Of a stretch of DNA of 64,000 nt, positions 33,385 to 43,335 are shown piece after piece. Position 1 is the first letter of the stretch. Every line of letters starts with the position of its first letter. Both the position numbers and the translations under genes were made by a program. Origin of the DNA: Hygrocybe punicea (lineage: Eukaryota; Basidiomycota; Agaricomycetes; Agaricales; Hygrophoraceae); assembly GCA_963556145.1 (NCBI GenBank), contig OY744473.1, positions 310,001 to 374,000 of the forward strand, written 5' to 3'. The notes under the pieces were generated by a model. That model did not search any database. It saw nothing but the letters and a program-made list of their open reading frames with translations, and was not told the DNA's origin.

Positions 33385-33739
33385 CCGTGCACACTGTCAA
33401 CTCTTCTTGTGGGAATCAGTTCAATTTCAGATCACAGCAAGGGCAAGTCAAAACAGTTGATAGTGGGCTGGCATTGGTACATACAAAGCGAGGTAGTTAC
33501 AAAACACACTAGTACTACACTACCTGCAAAACACAATCATTGGGCCCAACCTAACCCTCACTGCAATGGTGACATGGTGATCTCATGTTTCACGTCACCA
33601 GCCATGTACCCACAGACAAACAGGTGATCGGCTTCAGCAAGGCTGCATGCGCGCTCAATTATGGGGTTGGAGGTGTGACCAATGGCAGAGCGAGTGTGTG
33701 TCCTGCACTGTTAGCATGTGATAGGCCATTTCATTCTAG

Positions 33740-34200
33740 TATTTACTTTCCGTGATAGACACCCGGGAAGATGCCCTGCAGAACCACCCAATATGACTCT
33801 TTGTCACATTGCCCAGCTGTGTGGGGGCCTGGCGAGGGTGGTGTTGGCATCATCACCACACTCTGGATGCTTTGGGGTGTGTGTTGGGGAGTGCAAGGAG
33901 CCTGATAGGAGATACTACCTGTAGTTCCATTAGCAACAGCAGTCTCCCATGCTACCTGTGCTGCATCGATGGTGTGATACCCATGGTAGTCAGCATTGGG
34001 GAAGCCACTTGTCATTGAGGAGCAAGCATTCCTGTCTTTAGGGTTAGCAAGGCATCCACGTCGATAACCTGAACTCACCAAGAATGAAAAACACCATTTT
34101 CCTTCTGTTGAAAATTATGTATGCTGCGTCTTTTCTGGTCCTGGGGCTGTCGAGTCTCATCAGTGGGATGGGAGTGCATTGAAGTGCCTGCTGTGTGGCG
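33740..34200 (-). pseudogene. Fragmentary gene with RNase H1 N-terminal (viroplasmin-like) motifs
   Basis: On the minus strand, two pieces resemble the hybrid-binding domain found at the start of RNase H1 and in caulimovirus viroplasmin. One is SGFPNADYHGYHTIDAAQVAWE (about 33950-34010) and the other YWVVLQGIFPGVYHGK (ending about 33755). The second is followed directly by a GTAAAT splice donor, and a GTGAGT...CTAAC...AG intron precedes the first (about 34025-34075), so the gene was spliced. The upstream Ser/Thr-rich frame reaches 34583. I cannot assemble a complete product. It lies next to, and is partly overlapped by, the plus-strand gene at 34506. Confidence 0.4.
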
Positions 34201-34505
34201 ATTTCAAAAACATCTTCAGCTACAGGAAAGTTCATACCGCTGTCCGGTGATGTTAGAGATGCGGTGGATGAGGTTAGGATAGAGGATACAGAGGTTGGAG
34301 ATGACGGAGAGTCTAGAGATGGTGACCTTGATGGTGCCAGGATTTGAGACTGCACATTCCCAACATCCAAAGTTTCTACATGACTGGTCAGTAAAAGTGT
34401 AGAGGCATTGTGGAAACACGTACCGATTTTCATAGCGAATGGAAGATGAGGAAATACTGAGCATGTGGTCTTGTTGACCATAAAACTTTTCCCTGCATTC
34501 CATTC

Positions 34506-36045
34506 ATGTCTCCCCCTCAAGAGGGCTCTGGCACCTGGGCTGAGCAGAACCCCACCAAGGACATCATCAATCTTGGGCAGCACACAAAATTATCTGCTAC
34601 AACAGCCATGCAGAAACTTGCAAATGAGTGGACGAAGATAAAAAATGCAAAGCTCCAGGCCGATATTGATGCCCTAGTTGATGAACTCGACATCAAAATT
34701 GAAGAAAATTGCATGTACGCACAGTTGGAAAGTCAAGTACATCCAGCGGATTGTCAAAGCCAGCACACCATTTACCAAAAAATGAGCTCTGTCTTTGCAC
34801 AATGCTCTCGTGCATTTTAAATCAGCGGAATTGAATGAAAGTACATGATTTCGTTCCACTTCTGACAATGTTTGCTTATGATGCAGAATTTTAGACCTGC
34901 CTGCTGGCAAGCAACTCTGTCTTGCAGAACTCCAACGGCTTGCCAAAGAGGACCCTAACCTTCAAGACATGACACCGGAAAAGAAAGACAAACTAATTGC
35001 TGGTCTTGAAGAGTATCGCGCCACGAAAGCATTTGGTGCCCGCCCTTCTAATGTCTCTGCAGCAAAGGACGTTCGGGCCACAGTGGATCGGATCAGCTAT
35101 GAGGTCAGTCACGTCATGTTCAACATTGCACAATGAAGTTGAACCCCCAGACAGCTTGATAACCTTGCTGAATGCACCAGCACACATGCTATCGCATTTG
35201 TTACTCATGGACATGTCAACGACATGATGGAGCCAGAGTGGCTGGAATCTGGGTGCTCAATGGATTTCCTCCAGGAGACCTACAACATGGATCCCTGGGA
35301 CATCACACAATCGTTTGAGCAGTGGGCATGCTCTTGTGCTAAGAGTCAGTGACTTTTTTTTTTACTACTGCAGATGGCCTAATAATGTAACAGATGGTGA
35401 AGCCCGTGACACATTAGCATTGGTTCATGCTGAGTGCACAAAAATGATTCTGTTGGGCCTCAGTAAGTTGATCCACTGGCTGTTTTTACAATGTTTGACT
35501 GATACCCCGACAGGATTTGCTACCAAGGCTAAGGATATGGTTATGAACTACGTAAACTACGAGACCTCCATTTTCGAGTGCCACAAAGTCAAACTAGTTG
35601 GCAGGATCTTTTCACAACTTGTCAGTCCCTCCAAAATTGGCATGATGGGTGACATTCGAAAACTCCGAGATGCGCTCAAGTTGGGGTCATGCAAGTGGGT
35701 CTGGTGTTGAAGTGTGAGGTAGTGCAGCATGTTGCTGAGCTCAAGGACTGGCAAACTCAAGGTGAGGTCATCGGGAAGAAGTGCAAGGAATGGAGCGACA
35801 AAGGGAAGAAACACCCACACAAGCCCACCCATGACAGTGATACACCCGGCCCTGGCAGCGACAATGGCAGTGATGTAGAAGAAGATTGCCTGCAGAAGAA
35901 GAAAAAGAAGTTGGTACTGAGCAAGAAGTTGAGTGGTCATGGGAGGAAAGCCTCAAAGGCTGTTGGTCAAAGGAAGGTAAAGCGGGCCCCTGTGAAGAGC
36001 AAGGCAATCGTCTTGGATACTGAGGATGAGAGTGGGGATGATTGA
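34506..36045 (+). pseudogene. Degenerate spliced gene of an unknown basidiomycete family
   Basis: Exon-like blocks in order are MSPPQEGSGTW (34506 on), VKYIQRIVKASTPFTKK (about 34733), and ILDLPAGKQLCLAELQRLAK (34890-35103). The blocks NLAECTSTHAIAFVTHGHVN (about 35158-35345), NNVTDGEARDTLALVHAEC (35390 on) and RFATKAKDMVMNYVNYE (35515 on) follow. GT-AG introns separate several blocks (for example about 35104-35149 and 35464-35514). The C-terminus (35700-36045) is basic with an acidic end, KKKKKLVLSKK and VLDTEDESGDD, suggesting a nuclear protein. Defects include TGA at 34783-34785 within KK-ALSLHNALVHFKSAELNE and register shifts near 34720 and 35695. I recall similar hypothetical proteins from mushroom-forming fungi but no function. 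Confidence 0.6.
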
Positions 36046-36315
36046 GTAAGTCCCTATGAGCTCAGGTATATTCCAGCCCTTCTGGTTATTGAATGGCTAG
36101 CTGATGCCTCCCCCAGTGATTGTCGATAGCCCTGCTGCCCAAACCATAACCCAGATCACTCACCCCCATGCCCTGCCAGTTTCGTGTCTGAAAATCTCCA
36201 ACCCCCCTCTCTGTTCCCTCTCTTCCTCCCCTTACCATATATACCAGTTTCTTGAACCAACATGTAATTGTGATATCAATTCATGTGTGGTTTCACAATC
36301 CATCTAGTGATAAGG

Positions 36316-36815
36316 TACATGAAGATGAACTACAAGTCTGCCCTCTAGATACACCGAGAGGTCATGAAATGTTGAGCTTAGTGGGATCATGAACTTGGAG
36401 GGTGGGATGATGAGCTTAGGAGGCGGGATTATGCGCTCAGAGGGCAGGATGACAAGCTCAGAAGGTGGATGGTGAGCGCACATGAGCGGGATGTTGAGTG
36501 CACATGAGTGGGATGTTGAGCGCATGTGAGGGTATGGTTGGCTTGGTGTGTCCAAATATGGGCAGCCAACAGTGACCAAACATCTACATTTGGTGAAAGT
36601 GCTGTATGTCCTAATGGGGACAACAGTGAGCAGGTTGTAGTGACAGGACATCAATGTTTGGGCCTTGGGGTTAGTGAATAGGTGCTAAGTTGCTACTAGT
36701 TATTGCAGAGTTATTGTAGGAGGCACTAGATAAGATAAATACCCTCAAGTTAGAGAGGTTAGCAAGATAGTATGTAACCTCTAAGGAGAGGGCTTAGGTG
36801 GGCTTCTCAGGTGAT
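36316..36815 (-). repeat. Old dispersed repeat, empty-site copy
   Basis: Inverted copy of sequence at 11925-12010 and 13085-14260. It carries the uninterrupted target TGGTCACT of the 13246-14066 element and lacks the 1.07-kb segment found at 12011-13085. Confidence 0.8.
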
Positions 36816-36819
36816 TTGT

Positions 36820-37561
36820 ATGTATACATTTATAACCACCACATTTTGGGTCTAGCAAAAATTCGTCATTCATGAATGTAGTATGTGAGTGTTCAAAATC
36901 ATCATATGATAAATCAAAAGAAGATGTTGAAGAACTCAAAGCTGAGAACAAAGAACTATTGCTGCTAATTGAAGGAGAAGAGGAGGGAGTAACTGGATAG
37001 GTAGTATCTGGAAACAAAACACTTTCTATATTGGAGGTACCAGGTGATTGATTTGAAACATTAGATAGTGGTTCAGATGTATCCAAGTCAACCTTCTGAT
37101 CAATTGAAAGGTGGTATAATTCAATAGGTGAAGGTGAAATATAAACTTCAACAGGAGGATCTTCCAAAGGAACTTTATCATGTTCAGTCTGAGGAGAACA
37201 AATAAATCCAGAAGTAGCAAGAATGTTCTTCCAGCATAGCAGCGACATTACTTTGTGTAGCAGAATGATCTTGAGTGTATATCTCTTTCACATGGAGAGG
37301 AAGAGGATGGTTATCAATTGTGAAGGAAGAAATGTTAACATGGTCTGTGAGTGAATGTCCTGGTGTTGGAGGAATTGTAGATGTATCTTCTGGCTCAATG
37401 AAGGTGGTACATACATAGAAGGCTGAGGTACGAGCAGTAGTAGCTCCTTTGATGTGATGAACTCCAGAATGGTTTGGTGTGACCATTAGTTCAAATCTGT
37501 TTGTCAAATCTTCAGGATTCTTGAATACTAAATATGTGCCATCTATCCTTTCATCAATAGT
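36820..37561 (-). pseudogene. gag: Gypsy gag/protease fragment
   Basis: On the minus strand the sequence begins IDERIDGTYLVFKNPEDL and continues TNRFELMVTP, closely matching Gag-protease residues after the protease of the 14.6-33.4 kb element, then drifts into a Ser/Asp/Pro-rich acidic tail with FTIDNHPLPL. It is a truncated piece of a related but distinct Gypsy copy. It joins old LTR sequence at about 37562. Confidence 0.85.
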
Positions 37562-37574
37562 AAGTGTATGCTGT

Positions 37575-38691
37575 AATGCGCAAGTGCGCAGTCTGGCAAG
37601 TGCAATGCACGGTTGGGTAGAAGAGGGGTATCGTCCGATGTGGGATTGGTGAAGGGAGTGTCTTGAGGTAGTGTGGATATAACGGCAAGGTTGGTATGAA
37701 ACAAAACAAAGGAATGTATGGAGGAAAAACCAACCAGGACAGTGGGCTAGTTGAGGTCAGAAATGTGAACACCATAAGCTGTACTGGATGACGATGTCTG
37801 TGTCAATGACGTATCGAGGGGTGATGTCTCGTCCTGTGTGTGGAACAATGCGGTCCACCTGATGTCGGTATTTGTCCAAGAAAGGGTATTGTTGTAAACG
37901 AGTGTGGGAGGCATCAAGGTTATGGATGGAAAAGGATAAATGAATGTGGGTCCAGGTTTCGAGTCATGGCACAAGTGACAAGCTGTGGGAATAAGACGTT
38001 GGGTGCTGCATTGAGGCGATGACATGTGAACAATACACAATAGGGGTTGGTTCACTGTTTGAGAAGTTGTATGGTCTGTGGTCGAAGTCCAAAAGAATGT
38101 GCTTTGGTGATGATCAGATTGGAAGGAACAGTGAAATGTCTCGTGATCGAGGATTGTTCAGAGTGCACAAGCAGGTAAGGAATGTTGTCGGATCATCAGG
38201 GAGGATAATGGTAGGCACTGAAGATGAAAGTGGAAACCGTATATCTGAGAATGACAATTGTCAATTAGGTGGTGAGATATTGTTGAGGTGGAAGTCGGAC
38301 GTATCGATGGCAGAAGGGTTTCAGTGCCGATGCCAAAGATAGATCACAACAAGGTAAAAACCGATAAGGAAAGTGATGGCAATGGTGCCAATGATGATTA
38401 CGGTAATTAGCTGTGTTGGGAGTACAGCCATTGTGTATCAGTTTGTTGTGGGATGAAGTAAACAATATGTCAGGGCGAGGGAAAAGACAATAGCGATGAT
38501 GTGCATCAACAAGGAGACTATTCAGGTACAGCAAGGTCATGTGGATGTGTCCATGGTCAGTCTGGATTGTTCGAGAAGAAAGGATAAAAAGGAAACAAGG
38601 ACAAGAATAAACAATGATGTCCAAAAGAAGACAAAAGGCAAATAGGAATGAAAAAAGAATGTGTGGTAATGTGGAATCGTCATGGCAGGTA
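37575..38691 (-). mobile_element. Older antisense LTR, interrupted by the 38692 element
   Basis: Antisense and diverged copy of the 1600-bp LTR. It lacks the last several hundred bases at the left. The sequence stops at 38691 and resumes after the young element at 44936-44981, ending GTAACA. The young element therefore transposed into this LTR. Confidence 0.88.
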
Positions 38692-38980
38692 TGTTACGTT
38701 TTTCAACTCCGCAACTCCGATCCCGACTCCATTACCCGCGATGACGATTCCGCTTTACCATACCTTCCTTTTTCGTTCCCCTTTACCTTTTGTCTTCTTT
38801 TGGACATTGTTGTTTATTCTTGTCCTTGTTCTCTTTTCTTCCAGAACAATCCAGACCGACCATGGACATATCCCACGTGACCTTGTTGTACCCGAATAGT
38901 CTCCTTGCCGATGGACGTCACCAACATTGTCTTTTCCCTTCGATATCTTGTTTACGCTATCCCACGACAAACCGATCACA

Positions 38981-39151
38981 ATGGCTGTACTCCCGACACA
39001 GCTCATTACCGTAATTGTTATTGGCAGCATTGCCATCACCTTCCTGATCGGTTTCTACCTTGTTATGATCTATCTTTGGCATTGGCACCGAAACCCTTCC
39101 GCCATTGATACTTCTGACTTCCACCTCGACAATATATCGACACGTAATTGA
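38981..39151 (+). CDS. LTR-embedded small membrane peptide frame, 56 codons
   Basis: ATG at 38981. Residues 8-33 are a strong single transmembrane helix (LITVIVIGSIAITFLIGFY...), followed by a short polar tail ending at TGA 39149-39151. The same ATG and helix are present in the antisense LTR copies at 1-931 and 37575-38691. Differences among them fall mostly at third codon positions and leave the peptide nearly unchanged. The identical copy in the 3' LTR is at 43625-43795. In the two older copies the peptide ends about 18 codons earlier, where TGA stands for the CGA of this copy. Function unknown. Confidence 0.5.
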   Translation: MAVLPTQLITVIVIGSIAITFLIGFYLVMIYLWHWHRNPSAIDTSDFHLDNISTRN

Positions 39152-39448
39152 CAATTGCCATTCCCGGATATTTGGTTTCCATATTCATACCCTGTGCCCA
39201 CCATTATCCTCCCTGACGATCCGACGACATTCCTCACCTGCATGCGAACTCTGGACAATCCCCGATCACAAGACATTTCACTGTTCTCTCTAATCCGACC
39301 ATCGCCGGAGCATACTCTTTTGGGCTTCGACCACAGACCATACGACTTCCCAAACAGTGAACCAACCCCTATCGCATATTGTTCGCACGACACCGCTTCA
39401 ATGCAGTACCCGACGACCTGTTCCCACAGCTTGTCACTCATGCCATGA
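39152..39448 (+). CDS. LTR-embedded frame downstream of the membrane peptide
   Basis: In the same frame as the membrane peptide, right after its TGA, 98 codons remain open to TGA at 39448 (PTIILPDDPTTFLTC..., FSLIRPSPEHTLL). The equivalent frame is open over its full length in the copy at 162-455 and broken once, by a CGA-to-TGA change, in the copy near 38100. There is no ATG at its start, so expression would need readthrough, frameshift or splicing. A further 60-80 codons, conserved in the next register (PGPTFIYPFPS, LSWTNTDIRW), follow in all three copies. Confidence 0.4.
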   Translation, partial: QLPFPDIWFPYSYPVPTIILPDDPTTFLTCMRTLDNPRSQDISLFSLIRPSPEHTLLGFDHRPYDFPNSEPTPIAYCSHDTASMQYPTTCSHSLSLMP

Positions 39449-41268
39449 CTCGAAACCTGGACCCACATTCATTTAACCTTTTCCATCTATAACCTTGATA
39501 TCTCCCACACTCGTTTACAATGATACCCTTTCTTGGACGAATACCGACATCAAGTGGATCTTCTTGTTCCACAAACAGGACAAGACACCGCTCCTCGATA
39601 TGTCATCAACAGACATCGTCATCCGGTACAGCTTGTGCTGTTCACATGTCTGACCTCGACTAGCCCACCGTCCTAGTTGGTTTTCCTTCCACACATTCCT
39701 TTGTTTTCTTTCATGCAAACCTTGCCACTACATCCACACCACCTCAAGACATTCTCATCACCAATCCCACACTGGATGATACCCATCTTCGACCCGACCG
39801 TGCAATGCACTTGCCAGATTGCACAGACCCCGAATAGGCAATTCTGCACATCACATGATCCGATGACAAATCATCCGAGTCATCTGGACCTCACCTCTCC
39901 CTCAATGACACCCGGGCCTCCAGTTGGATCGCGAGAACATCGACATGAGGACGCCTCATGTGCGCCTCATGGTGAACACATGGTAGAGTTGGACATGTTA
40001 TGGCTTCATGGTTGTATTTCTATTTACCTCCCCTCAAGACCAGTCACTATATATACTGTTCTTGTTGTTGGTTCGGACTTTTTCTTCTTTTCCTTTCTTT
40101 ACGTTTAGTCTGGTTCTTGGGGCAGACCCCCTTGTCTTGGGTAATCCCCACGGCTCGCAATGACTGTAGACCATGAACCCCCCCCTTGTAGCAGTGTTAT
40201 CTAACAATGAAACTGCTGTTCTCCCCTCTGGAAACCGCCCCCCTGTTAAGTTGATTGTTGCCGGAGCCCGCTGCAGAAGCGATCCGTAACAAAAGACTAA
40301 ACGTTTCCCAACTCCCCCGACATTCAACTTTCGACATGAACGAACGAACCCCCTCCTCTCTCCCGAATCTCTCCCTCGTCCTCCCCTACACCCTCTTCCT
40401 CTCCTTCTCCTCCCGACTTTATCCATCCCTCAACCCTGACCCCACACGAATGGACGAACGAATGATGCTAGCCTGTTACTGATGCAGACCTGAAATCTGT
40501 TGATGTACACTAGCCACCCGGACCCCGAATGATTGTTGAATACTCCGAATGGTCAACCTCAAGACTGCCGCCCTGCGAATTATTTATGGTTGATCCATAA
40601 TAATTGCTCAAGCCCAATCCTGGAACCCGAATCGAAATAAACCCCTGGCTAACGTCACCACTGTCATTCCGCTACTTCAATACGATAATTACGACATGAA
40701 ATGACGCAATGGACAAGACTTGTCATTGCCCCAGATGCAGAAGGATACTGCTAGACAAACCAATCGCCTTAGGTATCCCACCTTCATGAATCAAATATGT
40801 TTTGGTTGTACCAGACATATTATGACTCCCTCTCCCTGGACGAACTGAAAATCACCGAACCCTTCAAGCCGCCTTCCTACCCTTCCTTCCACCTCCTCCC
40901 TCCCATCTCCCACCAAATGCAGAAAGCCCAGAGAAAGCCAGTACGCATACGAAACCCCGAATCCTGTGATGACCTGTACATGTTGTAACAAAGAGAAGTG
41001 GTTGATCTTAGTAGTCTGTTGGAACAGATGAAAGGGGACCCTCTTTGTTTGACATGGATGAACAAATGACCAAGACTATAATGATTGTCATGAACGGAAC
41101 ACATACGAAACGCCACTCCTTACCGATTTGGATAGCGCGGATCGGCATATCAGGTGATATCCCGCTACACACCCTCTTTTCTAGAAGTTTGATCCCCGAT
41201 CATACATACGAATCCACGAGGCAACCAAGACCCTGGTACATGAATCGATCACTGGAAACTCCGACACG

Positions 41269-41745
41269 ATGCTGACAACGAGGCATGGTAATTACCGAAG
41301 ACGGAAAACTTCTTTAAACCACCCACCTGTCGTCACCCTGGCCAACCTCTGCCCTCCAGACCATCCCTACCCATGGCCTGACCGCCGGTCCTGGAGTGAC
41401 CCCTACGTTTGGTGTTTGCTCGACCGTCCTGACGACTGGGTTGACTATATCAGTTGGAACGATCCTCGTATCCCCCACCTGGTCACCATCCACGATATTT
41501 TCCTCGGTCCTATCTTACAGGAACTACATCGACTTCGCAACCGTCTACGGCCTACCGCACAAAGAAATCATCGCATCCAGACCCTCATCCACGAATTACA
41601 AGTTCTCCTCGATTTTGACGTACCATTCCATCGACTTGTTGTTCGGATCCCCGCTCCTCATCTTGCACCCGTACCCCAGAATCATCGTGACACACGTATC
41701 ATCCAGCATCCTCGACACCGTCCCCACCGTCGACATCGACAATGA
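41269..41745 (+). CDS. Internal ORF 1 of the young LTR element
   Basis: 158 codons with a Trp/Pro/Asp-rich N-terminal half (PYPWPDRRSWSDPYVWCLLD, DDWVDYISWNDPRIPHLV) and a helical segment (ILQELHRLRNRLRP), ending in a His/Arg-rich stretch that may be out of frame. No family is recognised; a Gag-like role is possible but unsupported. Its stop overlaps the start of the next ORF by 4 bp (ATGA). Confidence 0.45.
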   Translation: MLTTRHGNYRRRKTSLNHPPVVTLANLCPPDHPYPWPDRRSWSDPYVWCLLDRPDDWVDYISWNDPRIPHLVTIHDIFLGPILQELHRLRNRLRPTAQRNHRIQTLIHELQVLLDFDVPFHRLVVRIPAPHLAPVPQNHRDTRIIQHPRHRPHRRHRQ

Positions 41746-42233
41746 GTCTCGACGTACCCTTTATCTTCGATGATCTGGACAATGAGCTATATTTTGGTGC
41801 AGTGAACATTTGCGGTGAAGAACATCCGACTCCCCCCATTGATGACTTTGATGCGTACATGGACAGTCTCACTGATCTCCCGACACCCCCTCGAAAAGTA
41901 ACCCACCGACTGCATATAGAGATGGATGATGAATACCGAGCATGGTTGTATTCTCCACCTCTTGTCTCGCTCCAAACCCAGTCACGTCGCCGCTCTCCAC
42001 TTCTTCCCCAATCCCAGAAAAAGAAACTCGACCGTGCACACCGTTCTGACGGCCATAACATGCAGAACAAACGCTCGAGACATGGGACCAAAGAACCCGA
42101 TTATCATCGTCATGCCTTATTTCGTGCAATGCATGAGCGTATGGTGAAGGGGAAGGAGAATGATATCCATGGATTGGATTGGAGATTGATGTTGTTTGTG
42201 AAAGGATACACCCCCGTCATGTATGATTCGTAA
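41742..42233 (+). CDS. Internal ORF 2 of the young LTR element, shared accessory protein
   Basis: 163 codons. The region NELYFGAVNICG, PPIDDFDAYMDSL, EYRAWLYSPPLVS aligns with the accessory ORF of the Gypsy element at 31180-31908 (F/Y..VN..G, DDFD..MDSL, E.R.W..SPP..S). The C-terminal half is basic and then has WRLMLFVKGYTPVMYDS. The two elements have unrelated LTRs, so this conserved protein is probably useful to retrotransposons of this host. Function unknown. Confidence 0.7.
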   Translation: MSLDVPFIFDDLDNELYFGAVNICGEEHPTPPIDDFDAYMDSLTDLPTPPRKVTHRLHIEMDDEYRAWLYSPPLVSLQTQSRRRSPLLPQSQKKKLDRAHRSDGHNMQNKRSRHGTKEPDYHRHALFRAMHERMVKGKENDIHGLDWRLMLFVKGYTPVMYDS

Positions 42234-42378
42234 AATGGACTTTCCCTTGTATATAAACGACCTCGACATTATTCACACCAACGAAAACACCCAGAAGAAG
42301 AAACAGAATACCCAGAAACAGAAGAGAAGAAACAGAAATGGAATGGACAGATGGAACATGACCATAGAGAAACATGTA

Positions 42379-42445
42379 GCAGGTTCTCTCACCAGCTATA
42401 CAAATAAGAGACGAAGCAGCAGGTTCTCTCACCAGCTATATAAGT
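42379..42445 (+). repeat. Tandem duplication of about 36 bp
   Basis: Two copies of AGCAGGTTCTCTCACCAGCT followed by ATA-rich sequence, just after internal ORF 2. Confidence 0.8.
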
Positions 42446-43335
42446 AAGAGATGAATATCCGAAATGATATAAAATCTATGACCTCCAGACGCATGCATGA
42501 TCGCTATAAGCCGTGGAATGAACCTTGATGTCTATGGACACCAGAACCGAACCAGAAGGATACTGGTGATCAAACCAATGACCTCCAATCCCACATAGGA
42601 AAGGAACCCGATGTGCTACTGACCAATATGGCAGTGATTGCACCAGAAAAAGAAACAGTGAAGAATGAATCCCCATCCGAAATCCTTTGCCAATGTACAA
42701 CTTGGAACTGGCAACTCTTTCACCTTCCTTATCCCGAATTCCCAAACATCTTCTGACCGACACCAGACCCTGTTGCATTCATGGAATATGAAGAAATCTC
42801 GCACACCATTTGAGTGTAGGAAATCCACGATCAGTCAACAACACCGATATCCAAAACGATATAAATCTATGTCCATTCAAATGTCCGTAATGACTATAAA
42901 CTTCTGACACCCAGAACTCTCTGACATCCAGAACTCCCTCATCCCAAAAATGCCGACCACCTAATTCTCTTTGAACCGAAAACCCTGAATGAACACCTGG
43001 ACCCCGAAAACCCTTACCTCCTTTCAACCCGACACCCTTGACGACTTAATAACGAAATAACAATGATCTCTGAATATCCACAATGACAAAAAACAATTGG
43101 ACGAACCCGAATATATTTCTTTTTAACCCTTGTAACTCAGTAATGTCTTCATGATTCATGATTTAATGACCTTTGGACTGACATTTTTTCCTCCTTCATG
43201 TTTTTGATTTCTTGCCGACCTTGATCATGTCGTTAAACTGTCTGTTCTTTCCTTGTATTTTTTTCCTTGTTCTTTGTTTCCCTTGTTCTTTGTTCTTCCG
43301 GTTAATCGGGACGATTCCCCTTGTTCCGGGGGTAT

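Larger units (their letters stand above)
38692..40291 (+). repeat. 5' LTR of the young element, 1600 bp
   Basis: Carries a TATATATACTG box at about 40051 and the conserved embedded frames at 38981-39448. The sequence immediately inside (AAAGACTAAACG) does not look like a standard TGG-starting primer binding site. Confidence 0.95.
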
